A DNA stretch of 62,132 bases from Cyanobacteria bacterium RU_5_0 (lineage in GTDB: Bacteria; Cyanobacteriota; Cyanobacteriia; Elainellales; Elainellaceae), in assembly GCA_012033255.1 (NCBI GenBank), contig JAAUSF010000012.1, positions 1-62,132 of the forward strand, read 5' to 3'. Every line of letters begins with the position of its first letter. The stretch's first letter is position 1. The position numbers and the translations under genes are program-made. Positions 27,776 to 36,881 of this stretch are shown here, one piece after another. A model generated the notes under the pieces. It searched no databases, had not been told where the DNA came from, and saw only the letters and a program-made list of their open reading frames with translations.

Positions 27776-28081
27776 ATGCAACTTACCCCTCAAGAGAAAG
27801 ACAAACTGCTGATTTTTACAGCTGCCCTTTTAGCAGAGCGGCGGAAAGCCAAAGGTCTGAAGTTGAACTATCCAGAAGCGATCGCCTATATCTCAGCCGC
27901 CATTCTAGAGGGCGCTAGAGAGGGTCGCACGGTTGCTGACTTGATGACCTATGGCACCACCCTTCTGTACCGGGATGACGTAATGGAAGGTATCCCAGAG
28001 ATGATACATGAAGTGCAGGTTGAAGCGACCTTCCCTGACGGAACCAAACTCGTTACAGTTCACGATCCCATTCGTTCGTGA
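27776..28081 (+). CDS. ureA: Urease gamma subunit
   Basis: 101 aa, full family length. [40 protein letters not shown] and [20 protein letters not shown] are classic UreA. It forms part of the nickel urease (UreABC)3. ureB and ureC are not next to it (the next gene is convergent), as in many cyanobacteria with scattered ure genes. It may share a transcript with the upstream tRNA. Confidence 0.96.
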   Translation: MQLTPQEKDKLLIFTAALLAERRKAKGLKLNYPEAIAYISAAILEGAREGRTVADLMTYGTTLLYRDDVMEGIPEMIHEVQVEATFPDGTKLVTVHDPIRS

Positions 28082-28105
28082 CTGACTTAGGAGATTTCCG
28101 ACAGA

Positions 28106-28202
28106 TAAAATACCTGCGTAGGATGGGCACGGATGCCTTTGCCCATCCATGATTCTGGCTGACGATGGGCACGGGTAAGACCCTTTGCCCATCCTACGAA
28201 TT
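28106..28202. repeat. Palindromic GATGGGCA repeat between convergent genes
   Basis: GTAGGATGGGCACGGATGCC ... TTTGCCCATCC, then GATGGGCACGGGTAAGACCC ... TTTGCCCATCCTAC. There are two nested inverted copies of GATGGGCA/TGCCCATC. It could fold into a large hairpin and act as a bidirectional terminator for ureA and the CO2-hydration gene, and it is also a common cyanobacterial interspersed repeat. Confidence 0.65.
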
Positions 28203-28233
28203 GGTAGATTCTTTGCTGGAAATCTCCTTAGTT

Positions 28234-29376
28234 CTATTGAACACTTAACAAACGGGAATCCAGGAAACGATCCATCCAACTTTCCAGGTAGGCGCGATTT
28301 GCGTGTTGTTGCTCTGGATTGGTTGTGGTAGAAGGATATGGCATTAACCCAAAGATAGCTGCCGTTGTCACACAGAACATGGATTTCTGGAAACTCAGAC
28401 AGATTTTCACCCGCATATCATCTTCGCCTCGCAATCCTCGCAAATAAACTTCTTTCAAATAATCGGGGAGAAAGTGAGACATATCTTGCATAAGCAGCGT
28501 GGGAGGAATGCCTGCACCGCCGATCGGCAGCGGATCAGCAAACAGTGCGCCGTAGTTAAAATCTGCCTGGTTAGGCGAAATGTATCCGGCTTGGGCATTA
28601 TAGGATACGGTGCCAAAGAAGGGAAAGGAACGGAAAAAAACCGCTTCCACGTAGGGCACAGCCGTGTCTTTGAGGAACGTCAAACCGACCGATCGCGGAA
28701 TAATCTCATAGACTTTTTCGTTCAGCGTGACAGCGTAGGTGATCGGCTGGTTTGCCGCTTCGACTAACCCATTGAGGATATGATCAACGACATCCTGAAT
28801 CGTGTGAATTTCGCCGCGATCGTAGCGATCAGACAAGTTCAAAAACATGGGGCTCATCACATTCCAGAACTGTCCCAAAGCACTGTAGTATGACAACAAC
28901 CGCACCTGTTCCAAAAAGAAATCTGACGTGAGGCGTTTGAGTCCTCGCATTAAGACATTTTTTTGCAGTCTGGCATCGATCGCAGCCCCTGCCCGTTGCT
29001 TAAACTCTTCGCCGTCAAGGTAAGCATCTAAGCCCTCGGCACCGTGCCAAAACATTGCTTTCATGCAATATTCAGCAAATTCGTAATTGATGCGATCGTG
29101 CCACCAATGCTTCAGCAGCTTGTTGAATGTGACTTCCCCATTGAAATACTTGAAGAAAGGAAACAGCACTAAGAACTGATGATTGGCAATGTAGGTCAGG
29201 TTGCGCTGATACGCATCCAAAACCACCCCATAGCTTTTGAGAATGCCTATCACTTCCAAGACATTTTCGGGGGAGTTCGGCAATAGGGCACCGCCCGCTT
29301 CCAGGCGGTAAATGATTTCTCTCAACGGATGATTAGAGGAGGTTGGCTGAGTCAGACCCACTACTGTTTGTGTCAT
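28234..29376 (-). CDS. CO2 hydration protein (CupA/CupB, ChpY/ChpX family)
   Basis: 380 aa from ATG 29376; an in-frame upstream start at 29469 adds 31 residues with no family character. YIANHQFLVLFPFFKYFNGEV, LLKHWWHDRINYEFAEYCMKAMFWHG and FFRSFPFFGTVSYNAQAG are typical of this family. The protein converts CO2 to bicarbonate as part of NDH-1MS complexes at the thylakoid. The absence of ndhF3/ndhD3 alongside suggests the constitutive CupB/ChpX type (inference). Confidence 0.9.
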   Translation of the reverse strand: MTQTVVGLTQPTSSNHPLREIIYRLEAGGALLPNSPENVLEVIGILKSYGVVLDAYQRNLTYIANHQFLVLFPFFKYFNGEVTFNKLLKHWWHDRINYEFAEYCMKAMFWHGAEGLDAYLDGEEFKQRAGAAIDARLQKNVLMRGLKRLTSDFFLEQVRLLSYYSALGQFWNVMSPMFLNLSDRYDRGEIHTIQDVVDHILNGLVEAANQPITYAVTLNEKVYEIIPRSVGLTFLKDTAVPYVEAVFFRSFPFFGTVSYNAQAGYISPNQADFNYGALFADPLPIGGAGIPPTLLMQDMSHFLPDYLKEVYLRGLRGEDDMRVKICLSFQKSMFCVTTAAIFGLMPYPSTTTNPEQQHANRAYLESWMDRFLDSRLLSVQ

Positions 29377-29962
29377 CGGGCGTAGTCCTGCTTGAGGATG
29401 GAAAACTGGAGATTGGAGACGATTTGATTGGTAGCTTAGGATAAGCCCCGAACCAAATACGCTTCGCAAACGCCGAAGCTGACAGGCTCAAAGCTAAACC
29501 CTGTAAACTAGATTGAGTAGCGTCTAACCAGTAGTCTGAGTCTGTAAAACCGACCTAAACAGTTAGCCTAAAACCTATTCAGGGCTTTGGGAGGTGATTG
29601 AGAATAACAAGTCCACTGCGGCTACGTCACAGTGATCATTTTTGAGTATTCAGATTGTAACGTCTCCCTACTCTCTTTAGTTTTCCTTTCTTGCTCTAAT
29701 GAGTCAAGGGTGCTGGTGGTTGCGTCCGCTTATGGTTTCCATAATCAATCCTTGGCGATCGGGGCAATCAGGATGTGGAGCCATCATGAGCCACGATCGG
29801 GGTTAGCACCTGTCAAAGCAGCAAATTCCACCCATCGTAAATGCCTTGATAGGGGTATTTCAGGGATGAATCTCAACGATGAGAAGCCGTAATGCTATAC
29901 GGAAGCGGTAAGATGTATAAAGTCTGATGGATCTAGCCACTCAAACTTGTTGTTGAAGGCGT
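29377..29962. other. 586-bp intergenic region, nothing firm
   Basis: An open frame at 29632-29892 (86 codons) has no hydrophobic or domain pattern and no clear ribosome site, so it is not called. The region lies between divergent genes and must hold the promoters for the CO2-hydration gene and the ndhL operon. Confidence 0.4.
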
Positions 29963-30196
29963 ATGTCACTACTTTCGTCAATTCCTCTCATTCCGCTCCT
30001 GCTATATGTTGCATTAGGTGGAGCTTACTTAGTTATATTTCCTGCCATCACGTTCCTCTATCTCAAGAACCGTTGGTATGTAGCTAGCTCGATCGAACGA
30101 CTTTTAATGTATTTCCTGGTCTTCTTGTTCTTCCCCGGTTTGCTCCTCCTCAGCCCACTTCTGAACTTTCGACCTCAGCCTCGGCAAATTAGCTAG
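29963..30196 (+). CDS. ndhL: NAD(P)H-quinone oxidoreductase subunit L
   Basis: 77 aa. Two TM helices (about 8-31 and 44-66) joined by [17 protein letters not shown], the diagnostic NdhL sequence. NdhL is a cyanobacterial/plastid-specific subunit of the thylakoid NDH-1 complex (first known as IctA, needed for inorganic carbon transport). It heads the run ndhL-DUF3007-trpA-cutA with gaps of 12, 6 and 16 bp. Confidence 0.95.
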   Translation: MSLLSSIPLIPLLLYVALGGAYLVIFPAITFLYLKNRWYVASSIERLLMYFLVFLFFPGLLLLSPLLNFRPQPRQIS

Positions 30197-30208
30197 CCGT
30201 TGAGACTC

Positions 30209-30523
30209 ATGCGACGGATTGATGTAATCGGCATTGGAATCGGCATTTCTGCGGCGGGTGGAGCCATCTATCTGATTTTGAAGCTAGCTGGCTTGGATAG
30301 TCTTAACGCCGGAATTTGGAGTCAGGTCATCTTTCTGGGTGGGCTGCTCGGTTGGGTATCAACTTACCTGATTCGAGCCGTAACCCACAACATGACCTAC
30401 AATCGGCAATTACAAGATTATGAAGATGCCGTTTTGCAAAAGCGATTGGCAGAAATGACTCCTGAAGAGTTGGAAAAGCTTCAGGCGGAAGTTGAGGCGG
30501 AGAAACGCAAGGATGAAGGATGA
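30209..30523 (+). CDS. DUF3007 membrane protein
   Basis: 104 aa from ATG 30209 (TTG 30200 would add three residues). MRRIDVIGIGIGISAAGGAIYLILK, a second TM around 38-58, and the charged helix MTYNRQLQDYEDAVLQKRLAEMTPEE match DUF3007, a cyanobacterial protein habitually encoded after ndhL. The last residues KDEG and the TGA stop come from a heptamer repeat (GAAGGAT) that continues into the trpA leader. Confidence 0.88.
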   Translation: MRRIDVIGIGIGISAAGGAIYLILKLAGLDSLNAGIWSQVIFLGGLLGWVSTYLIRAVTHNMTYNRQLQDYEDAVLQKRLAEMTPEELEKLQAEVEAEKRKDEG

Positions 30524-30529
30524 AGGGTA

Positions 30530-31327
30530 ATGGCTTCAGTTTCTAGTTGCATAAATGCATTGCGCGATCGAGGTCAATGTGCCCTGATTCCCTTCATCAC
30601 GGCAGGTGATCCCAGTTTGGAGGTGACGGCTAAGGCGCTGCAAATTCTCGATCGCAATGGGGCTGACTTGATTGAGTTGGGCATTCCCTATTCTGATCCG
30701 TTGGCGGATGGTCCTGTGATTCAAGCGGCAGCCACCCGTGCTCTACAGCAGGGAACTCGGTTAGAGTATGTTCTGGAAATGCTGAAAAGCATTCATCCTA
30801 CGCTTAAATCCCCGATTATTCTCTTCACCTATTACAATCCAATTCTTAATCGCGGCATTGAATCTTTCATGCAACAGATTGCAGATGTCGGAGCGAGAGG
30901 TTTAGTTGTTCCTGATTTACCATTGGAAGAAGTGGAAGCTGTGCTACACGCCGCCAAAGATTCAGGGATTGAAGTCACGCTGCTGGTGGCTCCCACAACA
31001 CCGAAAGAGCGAATTGAAGCGATCGCCACTCATTCTCAAGGATTTATCTATTTGGTCAGTGTCACCGGCGTCACCGGGATACGATCGAAGCTTGAAAACC
31101 GTGTCCAAGATTTGCTGAGCGAGCTTCACAGCGTTACAGATAAGCCGATCGGGGTCGGCTTCGGTATTTCTCAACCTGGGCAAGCAAAACAAGTGATGGA
31201 GTGGGGAGCCGATGCTGTCATTGTTGGGAGTGCCTTTGTCAAACGTCTAGCTGAAGGAACGCCTGATCATGGATTACAGGCGATCGAAACGTTTTGTCGG
31301 AGTTTGAAAGCGGCGATTACGGAGTAG
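30530..31327 (+). CDS. trpA: Tryptophan synthase alpha subunit
   Basis: 265 aa. [29 protein letters not shown] (catalytic Glu), VPDLPLEE (catalytic Asp) and GFGISQP are TrpA motifs. It cleaves indole-3-glycerol phosphate to indole and G3P. The upstream heptamer repeat gives its Shine-Dalgarno region (GAAGG, 5 nt before ATG). It is not linked to trpB here, as usual in cyanobacteria. Confidence 0.97.
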   Translation: MASVSSCINALRDRGQCALIPFITAGDPSLEVTAKALQILDRNGADLIELGIPYSDPLADGPVIQAAATRALQQGTRLEYVLEMLKSIHPTLKSPIILFTYYNPILNRGIESFMQQIADVGARGLVVPDLPLEEVEAVLHAAKDSGIEVTLLVAPTTPKERIEAIATHSQGFIYLVSVTGVTGIRSKLENRVQDLLSELHSVTDKPIGVGFGISQPGQAKQVMEWGADAVIVGSAFVKRLAEGTPDHGLQAIETFCRSLKAAITE

Positions 31328-31343
31328 GGGTGAAGGATGAGAG

Positions 31344-31673
31344 ATGAGGGATGAAGGGTATGGGCGGTATGGGGTGGTGTTAGTGACGGCATCTTCGCAG
31401 GGCGAGGCGGATAAGATTGCTGAGGTTTTGGTTCGGGCGAAATTAGCGGCTTGTGTGAGTTTGATGCCGATTCGATCGATCTACACCTGGAAGGGTGAAG
31501 TCCATAGTGACGAAGAGTGGCAGTTAGTGATTAAGACTGACTTGAGTCAGTTTGATCGTCTGGAGGCAATGGTGCGAGAGGTTCATTCCTATGACGTGCC
31601 AGAAATTATTGCGCTGCCAATTTTGGCAGGTTCATTGCCCTATCTTCAGTGGATTGCGGAACAGGTGAATTAG
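31344..31673 (+). CDS. cutA: Divalent-cation tolerance protein CutA
   Basis: 109 aa. GVVLVTASSQGEADKIAEVLV, AACVSLMPIRSIYTWKGEV and HSYDVPEIIALPI are the CutA1 signature; the family forms stable trimers and binds Cu2+, though its role in metal tolerance is debated. The chosen ATG lies inside a heptamer repeat, giving an N-terminus MRDEGYGRY that is repeat-derived. GTG codons at residues 11-12 would be closer to the canonical start. Confidence 0.93.
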   Translation: MRDEGYGRYGVVLVTASSQGEADKIAEVLVRAKLAACVSLMPIRSIYTWKGEVHSDEEWQLVIKTDLSQFDRLEAMVREVHSYDVPEIIALPILAGSLPYLQWIAEQVN

Positions 31674-31714
31674 TCTGATGTGCAACTTTACGGTGACAAT
31701 CTTTGATTTCTGTG

Positions 31715-31767
31715 GGGTAGGCAAGATGCCCGCCCCGATCTGGACGGGCGAGACGCCCATCCCAGCA
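31715..31767. repeat. Dispersed palindromic repeat, second copy
   Basis: GGGGTAGGCAAGATGCCCGC, then GGACGGGCGAGACGCCCATC, related in inverted order to 4336-4387. It lies between convergent cutA and the ArsA-like gene and can form a hairpin, so it may help termination. Confidence 0.7.
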
Positions 31768-31834
31768 AGCGATGTAAAAAAGTTGCACATGGCATGAATG
31801 AGTGTGAGTTAATGGCGATCGTCCACCAACAAAG

Positions 31835-33016
31835 CTACAATGCCGTCGCAAATCGGATCTTCAGATAATCTTCTTCCATCTTTGCGCCAGCCGGTTGTAA
31901 GGCTGCCAACGCTTGGGGCAAGACTAAGTTGCGTCGGTGGTTGCCAATCCGAATATTCAATTCATCTCCGCTCTTGCTGAGTTCGATTTTGTTCTTGGGA
32001 ATACCAGGAAGATAGACTTCTAAGCTATATTGATTTTGCTCTTGGACAACTCGAAGCGTTGTTTCTTTGTAGTAAACCTGAGCCGGATCTTCTTCGGCAT
32101 ATAGAGTTTCTTTGAGGCGATCGAGGGCTGCCAACCCGCACATTTCTTCTGAATAGAGCGGCACTTCCTTCACAGGCAACGGCTGGAAATTTTCATGAAT
32201 CTCTCGGCGATATTGCTGCTGATTTTCTTTCCATCTTTGGAAAAATGGATCAGTCACAGCATCGGGAATAATTCGATTCGCAATCACCAAATCCGTTGCT
32301 ACGTTGTAGAGGCTGAGATAGGCATGGGCACGCAATGATTCCTTGATCACCATCTTTTCTGGATTTGTGACCAGACGAACCGAGGTTTGGGTGTTGTCTG
32401 TCAGGACTTTTTCTAGCGCCTCAATCTGCTGATAAAACTCGTAGGGCGCATCCATCACTTGTTTATCAGGGAGAGAAAATCCGGCGATCGGGCGGAAAAA
32501 AGGCTCCACCAACGGTCGCAGAGCCGCCGACACCGCTTGTAATGGCTTATAGAACCGTCGCATATACCAACCCGCCACTTCCGGCAGACTCAACAGCCGC
32601 AATGCTGTCCCCGTCGGTGCAGAATCAATAATCAACACATCAAACACGCCCTCATCATAATGCCGCTTCATCCGTACCAGACTAAAGATTTCATCCATCC
32701 CTGGAAGAATCGCTAACTCCTCAGCCTCTACCCCTTCTAATCCACGTGCCTGAAGAACTTGCGTAATGTAGCGTTTTACCGCACCCCAATTGCTCTCCAG
32801 TTCCATCAGCGCATCCAATTCCGCTCCCCAAAGGTTCGATCGCACCGGCTTCGGCATGTGTCCTAACTCCATATCAAAGCTATCCGCCAAAGAATGAGCC
32901 GGATCGGTGCTGAGAACTAGAGTCTTGTAGCCTAGCTCGGCGCAGCGTAACCCTGTAGCCGCCGCCACAGATGTTTTACCAACGCCCCCTTTGCCAGTCA
33001 TCAAGATTACACGCAT
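31835..33016 (-). CDS. ArsA/GET3-family ATPase with C-terminal alpha-crystallin-like domain
   Basis: 393 aa. Deviant Walker [10 protein letters not shown] near residue 8, switch [14 protein letters not shown], and switch [19 protein letters not shown]. The last ~80 residues ([38 protein letters not shown]) form a small Hsp20-like beta domain found in plant and cyanobacterial ArsA homologues. It is probably a TRC40/GET3-like targeting or chaperone ATPase rather than an arsenite pump; no ars genes are nearby. Confidence 0.92.
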   Translation of the reverse strand: MRVILMTGKGGVGKTSVAAATGLRCAELGYKTLVLSTDPAHSLADSFDMELGHMPKPVRSNLWGAELDALMELESNWGAVKRYITQVLQARGLEGVEAEELAILPGMDEIFSLVRMKRHYDEGVFDVLIIDSAPTGTALRLLSLPEVAGWYMRRFYKPLQAVSAALRPLVEPFFRPIAGFSLPDKQVMDAPYEFYQQIEALEKVLTDNTQTSVRLVTNPEKMVIKESLRAHAYLSLYNVATDLVIANRIIPDAVTDPFFQRWKENQQQYRREIHENFQPLPVKEVPLYSEEMCGLAALDRLKETLYAEEDPAQVYYKETTLRVVQEQNQYSLEVYLPGIPKNKIELSKSGDELNIRIGNHRRNLVLPQALAALQPAGAKMEEDYLKIRFATAL

Positions 33017-33107
33017 GGCTCATCAAACCTGAATAAATATTTTTACCTCTCTTTAATTACTGTATCGGTTTTTTAGAAAAGGGAATGGGGAATGGGGAAT
33101 GGAGCCA

Positions 33108-33494
33108 TTAGCCATTACCAAACGTAAAATGCTGCTTCAGAACATCCAACCGGGAGCAGTGCCAGTAGTCAATGTGGGAGATGATCAGCCCGTCGTCGTT
33201 GAGTGTGAGTTCACTCCAGCCAGGGATACTGATACGGGGTTGCCAGGGGAGAGGTGTATTCCACCTTAACGTCCAGTCGGTGCGGATTGAGTTGCCGTTG
33301 CGCTGAATATCGTGTACGTCGAGTTGAGGATGAAGAAACCAGGTATCGATGAATTGAAGCATTTGTTTGTAGCGATCGCATCCTCGAAACTCGTTCATGG
33401 GATCTTTGAAATAGACATTTTCTGCGTAAAGGCTGTAGGTCTGGTCTTTCGGGAATTTGCGGTAGTCCTCTTTGAGAATGTCCAGAATGTCCAT
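33108..33494 (-). CDS. DUF2358 (SnoaL-like) protein
   Basis: 128 aa from ATG 33494. DILKEDYRKFPKDQTYSLYAENVYFKDPMNEFRG and LTLNDDGLIISHIDYW fit DUF2358, an NTF2/SnoaL-like fold of cyanobacteria and plastids with unknown function. Upstream in-frame starts (33506, 33539) overlap the divergent secreted-protein gene, so the shorter form is preferred. Confidence 0.8.
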   Translation of the reverse strand: MDILDILKEDYRKFPKDQTYSLYAENVYFKDPMNEFRGCDRYKQMLQFIDTWFLHPQLDVHDIQRNGNSIRTDWTLRWNTPLPWQPRISIPGWSELTLNDDGLIISHIDYWHCSRLDVLKQHFTFGNG

Positions 33495-33504
33495 ATCAAT
33501 CAAC

Positions 33505-34086
33505 ATGAGGGGTAAAAGTACGTTGTTTAGCGGATGCAAATTTTTGGTTGGAGTTGTTCCAGTGGTGGTGGTTCCTGGTTTTGCGCTGGCAGCACTGGCG
33601 CAACCTGCGGAGACAGGGAGTTTAGGTTGCCAACGATTGGTCGAGGAGCGATCGCCCGACGCTGAAATTCAAGTAATCCCTATGGAGTCATTGGATAATA
33701 TATTCATTCTGGAATGGCAGACCAGTTTAGGGCTAAGCGGTTCTTGTCGAGTCAACCAGGATGGAATTGTGGTTGAGTTTTCGGAGCAATATAGTGTTCC
33801 GAGAGGTGAACGACCGATCGAAACCATTGTTTTGTTTGAAACCGATCGCTATGTTGTCAGAATCATCCGCCAAAATGGGCAACTGGCTATGAATATATAT
33901 AACAAGTCTACCGATCGAGTGGAATTGAGAGCGATTCCGGTTCAAGCCACCGATTCAGACGAAGGAACAACCTACTCAAATCCGGCAGGGGCAATCAATT
34001 ATGCGGCTACGGTTCTATCAGATGGCGCGTATCGGTTGATCATTAACCGGGGCGATCGAACCCTTTACAATGAGCAGGGTCAATAA
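33505..34086 (+). CDS. Secreted hypothetical protein
   Basis: 193 aa from ATG 33505. A classical signal peptide (KFLVGVVPVVVVPGFALAALA, cleavage after ALA) precedes a beta-rich mature region with a Cys pair (LGCQRLVEER, GSCRVNQDG) that may form a disulfide. No domain was recognised. It is divergent from and almost abutting the DUF2358 gene, so their promoters overlap each other's 5' ends. Confidence 0.65.
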   Translation: MRGKSTLFSGCKFLVGVVPVVVVPGFALAALAQPAETGSLGCQRLVEERSPDAEIQVIPMESLDNIFILEWQTSLGLSGSCRVNQDGIVVEFSEQYSVPRGERPIETIVLFETDRYVVRIIRQNGQLAMNIYNKSTDRVELRAIPVQATDSDEGTTYSNPAGAINYAATVLSDGAYRLIINRGDRTLYNEQGQ

Positions 34087-34293
34087 GATACAGCCGTTTT
34101 CAGGTGAATGCGATACATGAAGGGGCACAGCATGTTCTGTACAGAAATTTTGGAGTTGAGCGAACAAACTTTTGATCGAGATGCGTTGATTGCTGAGAAT
34201 CAAACGAAGGGTAAAGAGGATAAAGTTTTGTCGTGACGAAAGTCCAAATGTGTTACTTGTATTCATAGATTGGTCACTCAGCGATGGGTCATA

Positions 34294-34332
34294 TTGTAAA
34301 TACCAGCGTAAATACCAGCGTAAATACCAGCT
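34294..34332. repeat. 12-bp tandem repeat GTAAATACCAGC, 3 copies
   Basis: Three consecutive copies just upstream of menF, within its 5' leader. No further structure seen. Confidence 0.85.
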
Positions 34333-34356
34333 TGATAAAGGACGTTTTTGCCCTCA

Positions 34357-35784
34357 ATGCTTTGTCAGTCGCCCATTACTCATCTCGACTCTTCACAAGA
34401 TCGTAAAAAGTTATATCAATTTCTTGACTTTTGTCGTCAGAAAGCAATTGCAGCGAATCATACCAAAATTGCCAGCATTGCATTAGAAATTGCCTCGGTT
34501 GATCCGTTAGTTGCTCTTTGCAAATGGGTTGATTCAAGTCAACTGCATTTCTATTTTGAGAATCGGGATCAGAGAAGGGCGATCGCAGCCATAGATGCAG
34601 CTATTTCGCTTAAGCTAGACGGATCACAGCGTTTTTCAAAAGCACATAAATTCGTCCAAGCTTGCCTTAACCAGTTAATCTCTAGCAGCCCTGCCACTTT
34701 CCCGTGGACGACTCCTCATTTTTTTGCTAGCTTCACCTTTTTTGATCAGCATCTTGAACCTGATCCACCTTTTCCTACGGCTACGATTTTTTTACCTCGA
34801 TGGCAGGTATCTCGCTGGCAAGATCACAATGTTGCTGTTGTGAATTTAGTCGTTGAGCCAGAATCAAATGTAGAAAGTTTGGCTGAAAAAACTTGTCAGG
34901 AATTTCAACAGATTAGCTCCGTACAATATAATTTTTTTCGTCTTCCATCCGGGCTATCGAATCTATTGAATTCATGGGAAATTATTGATACTCATAATTT
35001 TCAATCTGCGGTTATCTCAGCATTAGACTCGATCGAAAAGCATTACTTCAAGAAACTTGTTTTAGCCCATACGATCGACGTGATCTCGCACTTACCGTTC
35101 CAATGGGGACACTCCTTACATAATCTGCGGCAAATTCATCCAGACTGCTACGTCTTTTCGGCTGGAAACGGCAAGGGGCAAAACTTTATTGGAGCCAGCC
35201 CTGAACGATTGCTGAGCATTCAAAATCGCCAGCTTGTCACTGATGCACTCGCGGGTTCGGCTCCGAGAGGACGATCGCTCACTGAAGATGCTAAGTTTGC
35301 TCAGCAGTTGCTCCGTAGCCGGAAGGAACGATGGGAGCACCGAGTCGTTGTTGATTTTATCACCCAACAACTAGTTAACTTAGGATTGAACCCTCAATAC
35401 ACTGACACTCCAGGCTTAGTGAAACTCTCAAATATTCAACACCTCCACACCCCCATTCAAGCTACTCTCCCCGCTCACCTTCATCCCCTAGACATTTTGG
35501 CAGAACTCCATCCTACGCCTGCTGTCGCTGGAATGCCCAGAACGATCGCTTGTGAGCAAATCCGCCAGCATGAACCATTTGGACGATCGCTCTATGCTGC
35601 GCCGCTCGGCTGGATTGATACTCAAGGCAATGCTGAATTCATTGTTGGCATTCGATCGGCTCTGATCGAAGGGCATCGCGCCCGACTCTATGCTGGCGCA
35701 GGAATTGTAGCGGGGTCTAACCCAGAACGGGAGCAGGCAGAAGTGCAATTAAAACTTCAAGCATTATTACGGGCATTAGTTTAG
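34357..35784 (+). CDS. menF: Isochorismate synthase
   Basis: 475 aa from ATG 34357 (a TTG at 34348 is open). Chorismate-binding domain: FKKLVLAHTIDV, FIGASPERLLSIQ, TDALAGSAPRG, AELHPTPAVAGMPR and YAGAGIVAGSNPEREQAEV. The HPTPAVAG/GMPR pattern favours isochorismate synthase over anthranilate synthase. In cyanobacteria MenF starts phylloquinone synthesis for photosystem I. No other men gene is present here. Confidence 0.93.
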   Translation: MLCQSPITHLDSSQDRKKLYQFLDFCRQKAIAANHTKIASIALEIASVDPLVALCKWVDSSQLHFYFENRDQRRAIAAIDAAISLKLDGSQRFSKAHKFVQACLNQLISSSPATFPWTTPHFFASFTFFDQHLEPDPPFPTATIFLPRWQVSRWQDHNVAVVNLVVEPESNVESLAEKTCQEFQQISSVQYNFFRLPSGLSNLLNSWEIIDTHNFQSAVISALDSIEKHYFKKLVLAHTIDVISHLPFQWGHSLHNLRQIHPDCYVFSAGNGKGQNFIGASPERLLSIQNRQLVTDALAGSAPRGRSLTEDAKFAQQLLRSRKERWEHRVVVDFITQQLVNLGLNPQYTDTPGLVKLSNIQHLHTPIQATLPAHLHPLDILAELHPTPAVAGMPRTIACEQIRQHEPFGRSLYAAPLGWIDTQGNAEFIVGIRSALIEGHRARLYAGAGIVAGSNPEREQAEVQLKLQALLRALV

Positions 35785-35796
35785 GACACTTCGGTT

Positions 35797-36039
35797 TCAA
35801 CCGCCCTGAACCGGAGAATTAGATTGAATGAATTGTTCAATATCAGCGACAGCTTCTTCTAGCGCCTTAAAATCAATTTTGGTCGATCGGCTATTTTGTA
35901 GTTTGGAGGGATTTTGGGCACCTACGCGATCGGAGGGAACAGTTTCTGGTTTAGACTGTAAACTTTGACTCAACTGATCCAGCGATTCCATAAACGCCTC
36001 AGTCGCAGCATTGCGTTCCGCTTGTTGATTTTGATCCAT
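35797..36039 (-). CDS. Small hypothetical protein
   Basis: 80 aa from ATG 36039, chosen over an upstream in-frame start (36153) because GGAGG precedes it by about 15 nt and the extension has no coding character. Helical N-terminal part MDQNQQAERNAATEAFMESLDQLSQSL and C-terminal IDFKALEEAVADIEQFIQ. Soluble, no known domain. Convergent with menF, 12 bp between stops. Confidence 0.6.
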   Translation of the reverse strand: MDQNQQAERNAATEAFMESLDQLSQSLQSKPETVPSDRVGAQNPSKLQNSRSTKIDFKALEEAVADIEQFIQSNSPVQGG

Positions 36040-36200
36040 TCCGATTGCCTCAAGACCTCCAAGAATCTCATGCCTAGGGTTCCCAATCAATAAACGATCG
36101 CTGCATCGTGAAACTACCGAATTCCCTATCCTGCGGAGCGAATTTGGGAACAATTGCTTCGTTAACAGGGTGGTGTTGCATATTGGATTCGCTCCCAGTT

Positions 36201-36821
36201 TTATCGCTTCACATTCGATTTTGACTTCACGGCCCTAGACTCAATCGTAAACTCTGGAATATCTCGCAATTCAGCATCATCAAGACTATACTGTTCGCAA
36301 ACCAAACTCAAACGAATGCCAGATGTTTTAACTGGATTAATCGCATGAGTCAGATCTCCTTGAAAATAAAGCAATACATTGACTTGCGGCTTAATCTGCC
36401 CGACTTGCTGTTTATGATTTCGCAACACCAATTCTCCTCCCTGAAGCTCGGATGGTACCCGAACATAAAGCACACTCACAATCGCCGGAGGCTCGATCGC
36501 TTTACAATAAGAACGCAAGGATCGATCGATATGCGGATCAACACGAGACCCCTCCTTAAGTAATAAAGGATTCAGATAAAAAGCATTGCAACTCGCCTGA
36601 AGCGCCCGTTCTAAATAAAGTTTAAAAAAGGGAAACTGTCGCTCAACCTCTGCTAAATGCGATCGCTGAAACACCACCGAAAAGCCTTTAGTGCCCACAA
36701 AATCTCGATTCAAATTATTGACCGCAAAATAGGGACATGCCAGAATCTCACCCTGCAAGTCGTTGAGGTAAGCGATCGAGAAAGCATTAAACTGTTGCCA
36801 ATAATAATTCATGAGCGTCAA
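36201..36821 (-). CDS. 2-oxoglutarate/Fe(II)-dependent oxygenase
   Basis: 206 aa. VDPHIDRSLRSY carries HxD, DLTHAINPVKTSGIRLSLV carries the distal His and the 2OG-binding Arg, and the double-stranded beta-helix core is visible between them (VSVLYVRVPSELQGGELVL). The prolyl-hydroxylase-like size suggests a protein or small-molecule hydroxylase. Substrate unknown; no obvious pathway partner. ATG 36812 is an alternative start. Confidence 0.8.
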   Translation of the reverse strand: MTLMNYYWQQFNAFSIAYLNDLQGEILACPYFAVNNLNRDFVGTKGFSVVFQRSHLAEVERQFPFFKLYLERALQASCNAFYLNPLLLKEGSRVDPHIDRSLRSYCKAIEPPAIVSVLYVRVPSELQGGELVLRNHKQQVGQIKPQVNVLLYFQGDLTHAINPVKTSGIRLSLVCEQYSLDDAELRDIPEFTIESRAVKSKSNVKR

Positions 36822-36881
36822 TTAATACGGCGGCTAGCCCTTCTGAAAAATTAACGTTGCGTTTTCTGCCGCCATCCCTGC

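Noticed and set aside
29632-29892. 86-codon ORF upstream of ndhL
   Set aside because: No ribosome site, domain or hydrophobic pattern, and composition like the surrounding intergenic DNA.
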